From JADJNW01 sp964526645 (GTDB lineage Bacteria; Bacteroidota; Bacteroidia; Chitinophagales; Saprospiraceae): 64,000 bases of DNA. The stretch is taken from contig CAZGJN010000008.1 of the NCBI GenBank assembly GCA_964526645.1, positions 1-64,000 of the forward strand, given 5' to 3'. The position numbers and the translations under genes were made by a program. The notes below the pieces were generated by a model that worked only from the letters and a program-made list of their open reading frames with translations, made no database searches and had not been told where the DNA came from. Numbering within the stretch: position 1 is the stretch's first letter; the number at the start of each line of letters is the position of its first letter. Shown here piece by piece: positions 25,107 to 34,601 of the stretch.

Positions 25107-26135
25107 ATGTTTCTCGACATAGATTATCCCACCTGGTGGTTTCTGGTAGTAGGTGGCTTGTTTAGTGGCTACGCGATCCTTGATGGCTTCGATCTTGGAG
25201 CGGGCACCTTGCATTTATTGTTCAAGAAAGAAGAAAGTCGGCGTATTGCTTTGAATGCCGTAGGTCCAGTCTGGGATGGCAATGAAGTGTGGTTAGTCAT
25301 TGGTGGGGGTGCTTTATTTGCAGGCTTCCCAGTGGTGTACGCCTCGGTATTTTCGGCGATGTACATTCCGTTTATGTTGTTTCTGGCAGCGCTGATTTTT
25401 CGGGCGGTTTCGATAGAATTTCGTAGCAAAGAGCCCATGCTGTGGTGGCGCAGGATGTGGGATGTGAGTTATTCTATATCGAGTATTTTGTTGGCATTTT
25501 TGCTGGGGGTAGTGCTGGGGAATGTACTACAAGGAATCGCCCTGGGTGAAAATTTTGAATTTGAAGGGCATTGGCTGGAATTTTTGAACCCTTATGCCTT
25601 GATGGTCGGTGTCACTACAGTTGCGCTATTTGCCATGCATGGTGCGATCTACCTGACGATGAAAACCGAAGGTCGGCTTTTCGCTAAATTAACTTTGCTA
25701 CTCAAGCGCGCGATTATCCTTTTTGTAGTAAGTTTTAGTGTTGTTACACTTTACACGCTGATTTATATTCCGCATTTGTCAGATGATTTTAAACAATCGC
25801 CAGCTCTATTCATCGTGCCAGTACTGGCTTTTCTAAGTATCGCCAATGTACCGCGCTTGGCCTCCAAACGCAAGTATTGGCAAGCATTTTTATTTTCATC
25901 ACTAACGGTCGCATTTTTATTGATTTTGGTCGCAATAGAATTGTATCCGGTACTGGTGCTTTCTACTATTGATCCACAGTACAACCTGACAATTTACAAT
26001 GCTGCATCTTCCGAAAAATCCTTGCGCATCATGCTAACCATCGCAGCCATTGGCGCGCCATTAGTTGCGACATACACAGGTTTTGTATTCTGGACGTTCC
26101 GAGGTAAGGTAAAATTGGATGACACGAGCTATTGA
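25107..26135 (+). CDS. cydB: Cytochrome bd ubiquinol oxidase subunit II
   Basis: This 342-residue polytopic subunit pairs with CydA in the inner membrane. Family signatures are YAILDGFDLGAGTLHLL and the conserved PVWDGNEVWLVIGGGALFAGFP, with about eight or nine hydrophobic segments. The length is normal. It lies downstream of cydA in one transcription unit. It ends 59 bp before the convergent RemB-like gene; the gap holds a weak AT-rich hairpin only. Confidence 0.95.
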   Translation: MFLDIDYPTWWFLVVGGLFSGYAILDGFDLGAGTLHLLFKKEESRRIALNAVGPVWDGNEVWLVIGGGALFAGFPVVYASVFSAMYIPFMLFLAALIFRAVSIEFRSKEPMLWWRRMWDVSYSISSILLAFLLGVVLGNVLQGIALGENFEFEGHWLEFLNPYALMVGVTTVALFAMHGAIYLTMKTEGRLFAKLTLLLKRAIILFVVSFSVVTLYTLIYIPHLSDDFKQSPALFIVPVLAFLSIANVPRLASKRKYWQAFLFSSLTVAFLLILVAIELYPVLVLSTIDPQYNLTIYNAASSEKSLRIMLTIAAIGAPLVATYTGFVFWTFRGKVKLDDTSY

Positions 26136-26194
26136 ATTTTAATTATTCATAAAATAATCAATGGTTTGATAATCAAATCCGACACTTATCTCAA

Positions 26195-27970
26195 TCAAAA
26201 ATCCCAGCGCTGCCTCCCTACATTGATGCGGATACCGCCGCCAAGGTAGTTGACTGTATTGTCAAAACTGTCGTTATCGCTATCTTTTTTGCGATAAAAA
26301 TAACTCAGGTCAAAATACACATTGTGCCGAATCTGGTAGCTTACATCCAAACCAAAGAGTAGTGTACGCCCTGCGGTGCCTTGTCCAATTTGATTACCTT
26401 CTTCCAATTCGCGGGTAGAATTTGGCAAAAGAATGTTACTTCCCCAATTGCTACCATTGCTATCCTCACCAAACTCAGCAGTGATCACACGCGCCTCCAG
26501 CCCGAGCCGAAGGCTTGGTTGATAGCGCAGCCGCAATAACATCTCCTGAAAATTGGCACCCAGGGGGTGCGCCAGGGCTTGGTTGGAATGCGTATAATTG
26601 GCAGAACTATCGGTATGGGTATAGGTGTAGGGGCGCACCAGGTTGAGTTCTGCTTGCAAATCCAAGTGATCCACGCCCAAAACATTGACGTATTTCATAC
26701 CCGCCTGAATTCCAAACTTATTTGCCCACCAGCCTCGCCTTTCTATGAATAGTTCTTCGAATTTGAATTCATCCATCATCAATTGCCCGTAGAGTTGTAA
26801 GCGCTTCCACAAATTCCAGCGGGTATCCACCCCGATCAACACATTATCAGGGCTACCAAAAGCCTGCTCGATGGTGCGATAAAAAATGACAGGATTTAAA
26901 TATTGCAACTCGAATTGGTTGTTTCGACTGAACACCACTGCTTCAAATAGCCCGATATTAAAATTTTTTGTTACATCAAAACTCAGATGATGAGCTGCCA
27001 TGTATTTTTTGGGCACAAGTACGCCATCGGTGGTCTCATTGGGAGATTCGGAAGCTAATTCTATAAATAGGTTTTGATAATGAAAACGCCACACATCCCA
27101 GTTGAGCTTGAAATACAAATAATTATTTGCAAAATCGGAAAGTAGCAGCGAGCGGTAGCCATTGCCAATAAAATTGCGCCCATAGCCAAACTGGCCTCCG
27201 AGATGCCGCGTGATGTTGAAGCCGATGTAACCTTGCCCGTTGAGAAAATCAAAAGACTTACCGGCTCCAAACAGCTGGCTATCAAAGTCTTTGAATAAAC
27301 CGAAACCCGGAATCGCCTGATCGCGCGTGATCCGCTGATTCAGATAGTCGGGGAATCGAGCCTGGGTTTCCAGGATGTTGAAATAAACAAACACCCGATC
27401 ATCCACCCCTGCCCGAAGTTCTATCCCCCTTTGATTCCAGAAAAACGGACTTTGATCTTCATTGCTGTTAAAAACCTGAAAATTAAGAATGGGGCTAACC
27501 CGGAGATGGAAATACCTGTCGTTCACTTCCAGCAGATTGGCTGGCGTGCGGTAGAAGTATTTCAAAATTGGCTGGCGGGAATGCTCGTAGTAGCTGCTCA
27601 ACTGGCTGACCTCCACCTGCGTGAGTGCCTCATTCCCTTCAATTTTTTCGCGCTGCCCTGCCATAGTGGTGTAGAATTTCGAGCTGACCAACCATTCGTT
27701 GTTTTCCCGAAAGATGTATCGCAAGTCCATGCGATCTCGTACGCTGAGTGTCGCTGCAGCACTGGTATCCAGCATGATGGCGTAACGAGTAGCTGCACCC
27801 CTGGTGTAGTATTTTATTGAGCTATGAAAAGGCGCTGGTATCCCCGATCGAATTGCCAGGCGGTCGAGCAGGTAATAGCTCTCATTCCCCAGAGGAAGGC
27901 TACTGCCTTGTGCTATAATAATTGGAGCGTAAGCAACAATAAGCAAAAGGTGGAGGATACAATGCTTCAT
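26195..27970 (-). CDS. Outer-membrane beta-barrel protein, RemB / capsule-assembly Wzi-like
   Basis: This 591-residue protein has a signal peptide (MKHCILHLLLIVAYAPIIIAQ) and a C-terminal region of alternating amphipathic strands ending in the aromatic WDF. The segment FGYGRNFIGNGYRSLLLSDF and the FFWNQRGIELRAG stretch resemble Bacteroidota proteins annotated as gliding motility RemB, which share the Wzi capsule-assembly fold. A role in surface polysaccharide anchoring or gliding is inferred from that family. It sits alone, convergent with cydB and 157 bp from DUF58. The assignment to RemB rather than another barrel is moderately sure. Confidence 0.7.
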   Translation of the reverse strand: MKHCILHLLLIVAYAPIIIAQGSSLPLGNESYYLLDRLAIRSGIPAPFHSSIKYYTRGAATRYAIMLDTSAAATLSVRDRMDLRYIFRENNEWLVSSKFYTTMAGQREKIEGNEALTQVEVSQLSSYYEHSRQPILKYFYRTPANLLEVNDRYFHLRVSPILNFQVFNSNEDQSPFFWNQRGIELRAGVDDRVFVYFNILETQARFPDYLNQRITRDQAIPGFGLFKDFDSQLFGAGKSFDFLNGQGYIGFNITRHLGGQFGYGRNFIGNGYRSLLLSDFANNYLYFKLNWDVWRFHYQNLFIELASESPNETTDGVLVPKKYMAAHHLSFDVTKNFNIGLFEAVVFSRNNQFELQYLNPVIFYRTIEQAFGSPDNVLIGVDTRWNLWKRLQLYGQLMMDEFKFEELFIERRGWWANKFGIQAGMKYVNVLGVDHLDLQAELNLVRPYTYTHTDSSANYTHSNQALAHPLGANFQEMLLRLRYQPSLRLGLEARVITAEFGEDSNGSNWGSNILLPNSTRELEEGNQIGQGTAGRTLLFGLDVSYQIRHNVYFDLSYFYRKKDSDNDSFDNTVNYLGGGIRINVGRQRWDF

Positions 27971-28127
27971 TGTAAAAATTTCAGGTTGTGAAAGGTAAAA
28001 GACAGGTAGCGCCTTAAAAGTATAAGTTTGTGAAAATATCAGGTGTACAAGAAGATGCTATGCAGCAAATATCGCTAAAAAACAATAATCTTTCGCAAAC
28101 GATACAAATAAATCTTAAGATCAGTTT

Positions 28128-29450
28128 TTAAATCAAACCCCTGGATTTCAGTTCCAAGTATTTATTGATGGTATTGATCGAGAGGTCTTCTGGCGCGGTA
28201 AGGATCGCTTGAATCCCGTATTGATGGAGTTTTTGCACCATTTGAGCCTTTTCTGACAGAAATTTCTGCGCTATGGTTTGATGATAAATACCCTCCAGGG
28301 TATCTACTTTCTTCTTTACAAAATCCCGAATTTCCGTATTTTCAAAAAAAATGACTACCAGCAGATGGAAGTTGTTGATACGCCGCAATATCGGCAGCAC
28401 CCGATCCAAGGCATACATACTCTCAAAATTGGTGTACAAAAGCAATAAACTCCTACCCGAAATCAGCTTGCGAATAGCGTAGTACAGCAACTCATAGTTT
28501 GCCTCCAAAATGTGCTCTTTCTCTTTGTATAAAGCATACAAAATTTTGTTCAGCTGAGAAGGCTGGCTATCTGCTTTGAGTGCCGTACCGATTTTGTCGG
28601 AGAAGGTCACCAGTCCGGCGCGGTCGTATTTTTGTAAAGCAATATTGGAAATGACCAGGGATGTATTGATCGCATAGTCCATCAGGCTCAAGCCATTGAA
28701 AGGCATGCGCATCGCCCTGCTTTTGTCAATAATGCTATACACTTGTTGTGCCCGTTCATCTTCGTATTGGTTGACCATGAGTGTCGCCTGGCGGCTACTG
28801 GCTTTCCAGTTGATACTGCGATAATCATCCCCCTGCACATAGTTCTTAATTTGTTCAAACTCATAGCTATGTCCTATACGGCGCAATCGCTTGATTCCCT
28901 TGAACATAGCAATCCTATCGAAAGCTTTGAGTTCAAATTGCTTCATTTGCAAAATGGAAGGATAAACCGGAATAGCAGCTGGATTTTCCACGCGCCAGCA
29001 GCGTTCTAACAATCCCAAGCCGCTACTCAAAAATAAATTGATCGCTCCGAATTGATACACCCCCCTGGCAATGGGCCGCAACTGGTATTCTATTTGATGG
29101 GTTGCATTGCTTTCGAGGGTAACTTGCTTTTCAAAATCGCGGATTTGAAATTGTTCGGGCAGCTCATCAATGATATTAACGCGGAGTTTTACATTGGATA
29201 AATTTTGAATATGAACGCGCACCGGGTTTTCATCGCCAAGCGAAAAAACTTTTGGCAAAATTCGCTCGCACTGCAATTCAATATTTTTATTATACAAAAT
29301 GAATAAATCCAGCATAACGATTACCAGTGCCAGCACGAAAAGGCTTTGCACAACAGGAAATACCACCGGCGCAGCAAAACTCAAACCAAATAAAGCAACG
29401 AAAGTGCCCAGCAATCCAAAAAAACGATTAGTGAGAAAAAGATTTTTCAT
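28128..29450 (-). CDS. DUF58 domain protein (MoxR-associated)
   Basis: This 440-residue protein has two N-terminal membrane helices (~8-50), a beta-sandwich region, and the DUF58 core with the signature DYRSINWKASSR (near 222-233) followed by VNQYEDERAQQVYSIID, a vWA-like half-domain. DUF58 proteins are encoded next to MoxR ATPases and probably act as substrate-binding partners. Its start overlaps the moxR stop by 4 bp (ATGA), so the two are translationally coupled. It is the last gene of the five-gene operon. Confidence 0.9.
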   Translation of the reverse strand: MKNLFLTNRFFGLLGTFVALFGLSFAAPVVFPVVQSLFVLALVIVMLDLFILYNKNIELQCERILPKVFSLGDENPVRVHIQNLSNVKLRVNIIDELPEQFQIRDFEKQVTLESNATHQIEYQLRPIARGVYQFGAINLFLSSGLGLLERCWRVENPAAIPVYPSILQMKQFELKAFDRIAMFKGIKRLRRIGHSYEFEQIKNYVQGDDYRSINWKASSRQATLMVNQYEDERAQQVYSIIDKSRAMRMPFNGLSLMDYAINTSLVISNIALQKYDRAGLVTFSDKIGTALKADSQPSQLNKILYALYKEKEHILEANYELLYYAIRKLISGRSLLLLYTNFESMYALDRVLPILRRINNFHLLVVIFFENTEIRDFVKKKVDTLEGIYHQTIAQKFLSEKAQMVQKLHQYGIQAILTAPEDLSINTINKYLELKSRGLI

Positions 29451-30481
29451 CTCGGTACTTCGATCTTTTGGATAATATCTTTGATTACTTCTTTCGTATG
29501 GTAGCCCTCCATATCGCGCTCCGGCGTAAGGATGATGCGATGATTCAACACAGGATAAGCCACATACTGAATATCATCGGGGCTTACAAAATCACGACCA
29601 GAAAGCGCTGCCACAGCTTTTGACATTTTTAGAATAGCCAGGGAAGCTCGAGGCGATGCCCCCAGAAACAAGTCGCCGCTATTGCGTGTGCTGTAAACAA
29701 TGTCTGCAATATAATTCAATAGATCATCACTGATGTGCACCTGTTGAGTCAAGTGCTGGCATTGTTTTATGTTTTCAGCATTGAATACCGGCAATACATT
29801 TTCGCGCTGCGCTATTTTGAAATCATTGCGGAAACGCTGCAAAATAGCTCTTTCTTCATTCAAGCTGGGGTATTCCATGTTGATTTTCACCAAAAAGCGG
29901 TCTAATTGCGCTTCCGGAAGCTTGTATGTTCCTTCTTGCTCAATGGGGTTTTGGGTAGCCACTACAAAGAAAGGAAAGCCCATGGGGTAGGTTTCGCCAT
30001 CCACCGTCACTTGGTATTCTTCCATCACCTCAAACAAGGCTGCCTGTGTTTTGGCAGGGGCGCGATTGATTTCGTCAATTAGCACGATATTGGAAAAAAT
30101 AGGCCCTGAATTGAATGAAAATTCAGCAGTTTTGACATTAAAAACGCTAGTACCTATCACATCACTGGGCATCAAATCGGGGGTAAATTGTATCCTCGAA
30201 AAATCTACCTGCATGGTTTTAGCCAAAAGCTTTGCGAGCATGGTTTTAGCAATACCAGGTACACCTTCTATGAGTACATGGCCACCACAAAAAATAGCAG
30301 CCAGTAGCAAATCTATCACCTCGTGCTGCCCAACGATCACCTTTTGTACTTCTTGTTTTATCTTTCCTACGCCTTGTTGTATAGCACTCAAATCCAGCCG
30401 ATTACGCATCCAGTTTTGATCCGTATATGAATCCGGCAATCCTTGATCTGGCGCTGTGGATTGAAACTCATCTGTAAGCAT
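29447..30481 (-). CDS. MoxR family AAA+ ATPase
   Basis: This 344-residue cytoplasmic ATPase has Walker A GVPGIAKT (in HVLIEGVPGIAKTML), Walker B LIDEINRAPAKTQ and the sensor VVATQNPIEQEGTY, in the order of the MoxR family. These proteins act as chaperone-like ATPases that work with vWA-type partners to mature or insert metal cofactors or membrane complexes. The overlap with DUF58 and the short 21-bp gap from DUF4350 show operon structure. The client is not known. Confidence 0.93.
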   Translation of the reverse strand: MLTDEFQSTAPDQGLPDSYTDQNWMRNRLDLSAIQQGVGKIKQEVQKVIVGQHEVIDLLLAAIFCGGHVLIEGVPGIAKTMLAKLLAKTMQVDFSRIQFTPDLMPSDVIGTSVFNVKTAEFSFNSGPIFSNIVLIDEINRAPAKTQAALFEVMEEYQVTVDGETYPMGFPFFVVATQNPIEQEGTYKLPEAQLDRFLVKINMEYPSLNEERAILQRFRNDFKIAQRENVLPVFNAENIKQCQHLTQQVHISDDLLNYIADIVYSTRNSGDLFLGASPRASLAILKMSKAVAALSGRDFVSPDDIQYVAYPVLNHRIILTPERDMEGYHTKEVIKDIIQKIEVPR

Positions 30482-30502
30482 ATCTTTAATAGTTGATTGT
30501 TT

Positions 30503-31777
30503 TTATTTACAATTTTTATAAAAATCGTCTAATAACTGGTGGAATTGAATCAAAGTATTCTCTGTCATTATGCTGGAATTTTTGATATTATTATACATCA
30601 GCATGATTTTTTTTATCAATTCGCGAGAAATATCTGATTTAATCGCCAGTTTTTCGATCAGTTCTTCATCCATCTCTCGCCCTTGCAAGTGGTAGCGTTC
30701 TCGTATAAAGCTTTGGAACAGCCTCATTTTGTGCAGTGCCAACTTTTTATGGTCATTTTGCAAAAAATACAAACGCCCAATAGTAGATAAAAACTCTAAC
30801 GAAGTATTATTATTCGCTTCGAGTACTGGTATGATGCGTTGCTTGCGTTTGGTTCTGAATAACAGGTACAACAGCCCAATCGCGAGTAAAACATACCAAG
30901 CCCAGGCTAAAGGTGGTTGGCTCAAAACATACTGCAATGGGCTTTCTTTTGACAAGGCTCGATTTCTTCGGAAGGCAGGCGGCGGGAGCGCGCCGACGGT
31001 TTTGCTATATTCATCCCAATAAATTTTGCCACTGGGTAAATAAGAAAAAACTTTATCCGCATATTGTAATTTTTCTTTATCCAAGAGCTGAATATTGGAA
31101 AAAGACAAGGGGGTGGTGTGTAAATAAAATGTACCCCTGCCATGCTTAATAGATGCAAAATTGACGAGCGTATCATTCATATTACCCAGGGCTATGAGGC
31201 TGCTGTCGTGTCCACAAAAATACAAGGAATCTATATAATTCCAGTAATATTCTTTTACCTTATTTCGGAATAAGTAATTGAAAGTAAATCCTTTAGGGGA
31301 AGACAATGCCGGGTCGTTCAAATTCAGATGAATAGCAGTATCTTCCAGAGAACTATAGCCATCCCAATAATAATCCTCCTCGCATTCATCATAAATGTAG
31401 AACATTAAGTCATAAGGAATAGATTCACTTGAAATAAAAGCGGTATTCCCATTTGCCACAAAAGATAATAAAGTCTGGGTGTCTGTCGAATCTAAATATA
31501 GCTCCTGCCCCACGAAAATATAGCTGGAGGGAGCACTTGACTCCATTGGCAAATTGCCTTTGATACTATCGCGGAGCACCTCAAATCCTTTCCCAGGGAA
31601 ATAATTTTTAAGTAGTTCGGATAGCACAAAAGTGCCGTAGGGATCTTTGTTTGCGGCTTTAAAATTGGGGAACCAACTAAAACGAGCGCCTTGATTAGAG
31701 ATCATAAAAAAAATGGTAAGCGCTATCAATAGCAATAATATGATCATCAATAGTAAAAAGCGCTTGTTCGTATTCAT
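30503..31777 (-). CDS. DUF4350 domain membrane protein
   Basis: This 424-residue protein has one N-terminal helix (residues ~7-26), a DUF4350 extracytoplasmic region (DPYGTFVLSELLKNYFPG; LLSFVANGNTAFISSE), and a second helix (~285-305, LAWAWYVLLAIGLLYLLF) before a basic cytoplasmic tail. DUF4350 proteins recur in MoxR-DUF58 operons. It overlaps the upstream DUF4129 gene by 4 bp. Its specific role is unknown; a periplasmic sensing or binding domain is inferred. Confidence 0.82.
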   Translation of the reverse strand: MNTNKRFLLLMIILLLLIALTIFFMISNQGARFSWFPNFKAANKDPYGTFVLSELLKNYFPGKGFEVLRDSIKGNLPMESSAPSSYIFVGQELYLDSTDTQTLLSFVANGNTAFISSESIPYDLMFYIYDECEEDYYWDGYSSLEDTAIHLNLNDPALSSPKGFTFNYLFRNKVKEYYWNYIDSLYFCGHDSSLIALGNMNDTLVNFASIKHGRGTFYLHTTPLSFSNIQLLDKEKLQYADKVFSYLPSGKIYWDEYSKTVGALPPPAFRRNRALSKESPLQYVLSQPPLAWAWYVLLAIGLLYLLFRTKRKQRIIPVLEANNNTSLEFLSTIGRLYFLQNDHKKLALHKMRLFQSFIRERYHLQGREMDEELIEKLAIKSDISRELIKKIMLMYNNIKNSSIMTENTLIQFHQLLDDFYKNCK

Positions 31778-32508
31778 GATGCCGATACCATTGATTGTTT
31801 ATTAATCTGATAAATAAAATCCTTAAACATCGGCTCTATCAACTTAAATTCGTTGTGATTAATGTCATTGTCGCCATACCAAATACGCTCAAAAATAAAT
31901 GTAATTTCAGTAAATGATTTGTAAAGAGGTGATTTTAGCATTTCAATAAGATAGTCTCGGTTTGTTTTATCCTTTTTCCACTTGATGGCATTGTTTAATG
32001 ATAATGTTTTTAAAACTTCTAAGTAATACAGCCGAACAGCAAGGGCGAAGTTCTCCTGTGCCATAGCTTGTTGGATATAATCCTTCAAATCCGACTCATA
32101 AAGATTTTCTTCTATTTTCGCAATGTCGAGTGCTACTACTTTATGCTTTATTTTTTTATTTTTGGGACTATTCAATCCAAGTAATAGTCGGATCAAAATA
32201 AATAAAGCGATACCTGCTATAATGACGATGAGTATTTTCATTACAACAGAGCCGTCGCCCCAATTGGGCATTTGCACGCGGTTTGGATCCCTTCCATTTT
32301 CATTCTCTTCCGCTTTTTGCTTTTTAGGCTTTAGTCTATCCCGAGAATAATCAAGCTCATCGGTTATTTCCGCCCACCTTTTTCTGTCAAATTCGCGTTG
32401 CTCTATCTTGCCTCCCGTAGTTGGAGTAGCCGTTTGACCCCGTGAAAAACCAAGCCACAATACTGAGACAAGAAAAAGTAGGATAATATTTTTAGTATAA
32501 AAAGGCAT
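31774..32508 (-). CDS. DUF4129-like membrane protein
   Basis: This 244-residue protein has a signal-like N-terminal helix (MPFYTKNIILLFLVSVLWLGFSRG), a charged segment, a membrane helix (~90-112, ILIVIIAGIALFILIRLLLG) and a C-terminal cytoplasmic domain with YYLEVLKTLSLNNAIKW and FERIWYGDNDI, as in DUF4129. Function is unknown; the family travels with MoxR, DUF58 and transglutaminase-like proteins. It sits between the SpoIIM gene (10-bp gap) and DUF4350 (4-bp overlap). Confidence 0.78.
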   Translation of the reverse strand: MPFYTKNIILLFLVSVLWLGFSRGQTATPTTGGKIEQREFDRKRWAEITDELDYSRDRLKPKKQKAEENENGRDPNRVQMPNWGDGSVVMKILIVIIAGIALFILIRLLLGLNSPKNKKIKHKVVALDIAKIEENLYESDLKDYIQQAMAQENFALAVRLYYLEVLKTLSLNNAIKWKKDKTNRDYLIEMLKSPLYKSFTEITFIFERIWYGDNDINHNEFKLIEPMFKDFIYQINKQSMVSAS

Positions 32509-32518
32509 TTTTATTATT

Positions 32519-34375
32519 TTAAACTTCCTGTTCCAAGCCTCTAATCCTTTTTGCCAATGTAATATTCTGTACCTGCTGCCTCAAGTAATAAGCTTCCTTA
32601 ATTTCTTTTAAAGTATAATACAGTAAGCCAAATCCTATAACAAATAAACAAAAGATGAGATTCGTAAAAAACATCGTGACAAAAGTAAGCACAATGGCAC
32701 TTAATTCAGTCATATTATCTTCGCTTACATTGACTAACCAACTGACTAAATCGAGATAAAACCAAAGCAGCACACTATCGGTAATAGCGAAAAAGAGCAA
32801 ACCAACCAACAATAAAATAGCCAATAAACTAAGAGTTCTGCCGATACTCTGACTCAAGAGGAAAAACAACCGATTTGTGCTTTTGATGAGGTTAGCCTTT
32901 TCTTCTTGCGTAATATGTGCCCAAATTAATACCCCTGGTAGAAGGCATACCGCAAAAGTAAGTGCATAATAAGAATCAATTTGTGTAATAAGCATTAATA
33001 AACCCACAGAAAATAATACCTTCATGGCAGCTATGCCTGATTCCCGCCAACTGTACTTCCAATTAGCTTTACTTTCCTGTATGATTTTTGGAGTGATGGC
33101 GAGTATTAGCGCCGCAAAAAGTAAAGAATGGATATAATAAAGATAAGGTTGCTTATCATTGGCAAAAAATTGCTTCATAACACTGAGCGTTCCGAAAAGC
33201 TGATTCGGAAAATAAAATAATTCAGCGGGTTTATAATCGCTGAGTAAAAAAGTAGCAATGCAATAAAGCGCTGAACAAATAAAGGAGATAAAAATAAGGC
33301 TGCCTGCCTGTTTTCTAAAAAAAACAAAAACATCCGCAAAAATCTCTCCAGGCGATTTGACGGCAGTGAAATCTATTTGCTCAATCCGATCTGGCAGCGT
33401 TCGATTATCGTGGCTGCTTGCTTTGAAGCCCTTTCGGGATTTGAAATAAGGATACCAGACAAAATAAGTTAATACAAATATCAGACAAACCAAGATAAAT
33501 AAACCGCGCACGGAGTCAGGCGTGTCTGTATGCCGTGTAAGATAGCCTTCAATAAAACCAGCCGTAATGATAATTGGCGTAATCCCAATCATGATTTTTA
33601 CGCCACGCCGTGCCGCGCGCTGAAAGGATTGCATGCGGGTGTAAGTACCCGGAAAAACAAGCCCTTTGCCCATTGTGATACCCGCTGCCCCTGCTATGAT
33701 GATGGCAGAAATTTCCAGCGTACCGTGTATCCAAATCGTCAGAAAAGACTCCCAAAACAAGCCTTTTTCAATAAAAAAATACTGAAATGCCCCTACCATG
33801 ATCCCATTGCTTATCATAATCACAATAGAACCCACGGCATAAAAAACCCCCATTACAAAAGTCAGAAAAGCAACCCAAAGATTATTGGCAGTGATACCCA
33901 ATGCCATCCCCAGCTGTCCGCGTTCTTTATACACCGCCATGGGATCGCCGCTGCGGATATTTTCTTCCGTCATATTGACATACGAATCCCCGAGGATAAC
34001 CCTCACAAAATCAGGATCCATAAAGCTGGACAACATACCAATGGCAAAAGATAGCAAAAACACCAGAAATGCTAGCAAGAATGATTGGCGGGCTTCATAC
34101 ACCAGCTGTGGCAATTCTTCCAGCCAGAAATGACCAACTTTTTTGATAGGCGAGTGCCGACTTTTATAAATTGTAAAAAAGATGCGTTGGGCTAAGCTAT
34201 TGAGGTAAACCCGTACAGAGCGATTGGGGTAAAACGTCCGCGAATAGGATAAATCATCCGTGATTTGCACAAACAAATCGTTTAGTTTATCCGGGTCGTG
34301 ATACCTACCTTCCAAAATCTCTTCGAAATCCTGCCACTTATTTTTGTTTTGCTGGATAAAATTTGTTTCACGCAT
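32519..34375 (-). CDS. Stage II sporulation protein M-like (SpoIIM/DUF95) membrane protein with an extra C-terminal membrane half
   Basis: This 618-residue polytopic protein has residues ~1-330 matching SpoIIM-like proteins of MoxR clusters (YHDPDKLNDLFVQITDDLSYSRT; IWIHGTLEISAIIIAGAAG). The remaining ~280 residues form a second multi-helix membrane block, which roughly doubles the usual ~330 residues. ATG 34375 gives the family-like N-terminus; an in-frame ATG at 34420 adds 15 residues that look untranslated. It is the first gene of the minus-strand operon, divergent from the RDD gene. SpoIIM here has nothing to do with sporulation; it probably shapes an envelope complex with MoxR. Confidence 0.83.
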   Translation of the reverse strand: MRETNFIQQNKNKWQDFEEILEGRYHDPDKLNDLFVQITDDLSYSRTFYPNRSVRVYLNSLAQRIFFTIYKSRHSPIKKVGHFWLEELPQLVYEARQSFLLAFLVFLLSFAIGMLSSFMDPDFVRVILGDSYVNMTEENIRSGDPMAVYKERGQLGMALGITANNLWVAFLTFVMGVFYAVGSIVIMISNGIMVGAFQYFFIEKGLFWESFLTIWIHGTLEISAIIIAGAAGITMGKGLVFPGTYTRMQSFQRAARRGVKIMIGITPIIITAGFIEGYLTRHTDTPDSVRGLFILVCLIFVLTYFVWYPYFKSRKGFKASSHDNRTLPDRIEQIDFTAVKSPGEIFADVFVFFRKQAGSLIFISFICSALYCIATFLLSDYKPAELFYFPNQLFGTLSVMKQFFANDKQPYLYYIHSLLFAALILAITPKIIQESKANWKYSWRESGIAAMKVLFSVGLLMLITQIDSYYALTFAVCLLPGVLIWAHITQEEKANLIKSTNRLFFLLSQSIGRTLSLLAILLLVGLLFFAITDSVLLWFYLDLVSWLVNVSEDNMTELSAIVLTFVTMFFTNLIFCLFVIGFGLLYYTLKEIKEAYYLRQQVQNITLAKRIRGLEQEV

Positions 34376-34601
34376 GCCTTGCCATTGTTGTAAAAAGCCA
34401 TACAGAATTGTCAGATACAATAACTCCTTCTGCGCGCCTGAAAGTGCATTTTATGAAAATATTTTTGTAAAAACAACAATCTGATGCCTTCATTTGTCAA
34501 TTTATCTTGATTGTTCATTTTTGATCCTTCAAACTCTACTAAAAAAGCTGTTTTTCCAGAAAAATACCGCTTACCTTTACGAACTTATATTGAACCAAAA
34601 A

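Noticed and set aside
26136..26194. AT-rich inverted repeat between cydB and the RemB-like gene as a terminator
   Set aside because: The pairing is short (about six A-T pairs) and has no GC core, so it is too weak to call.
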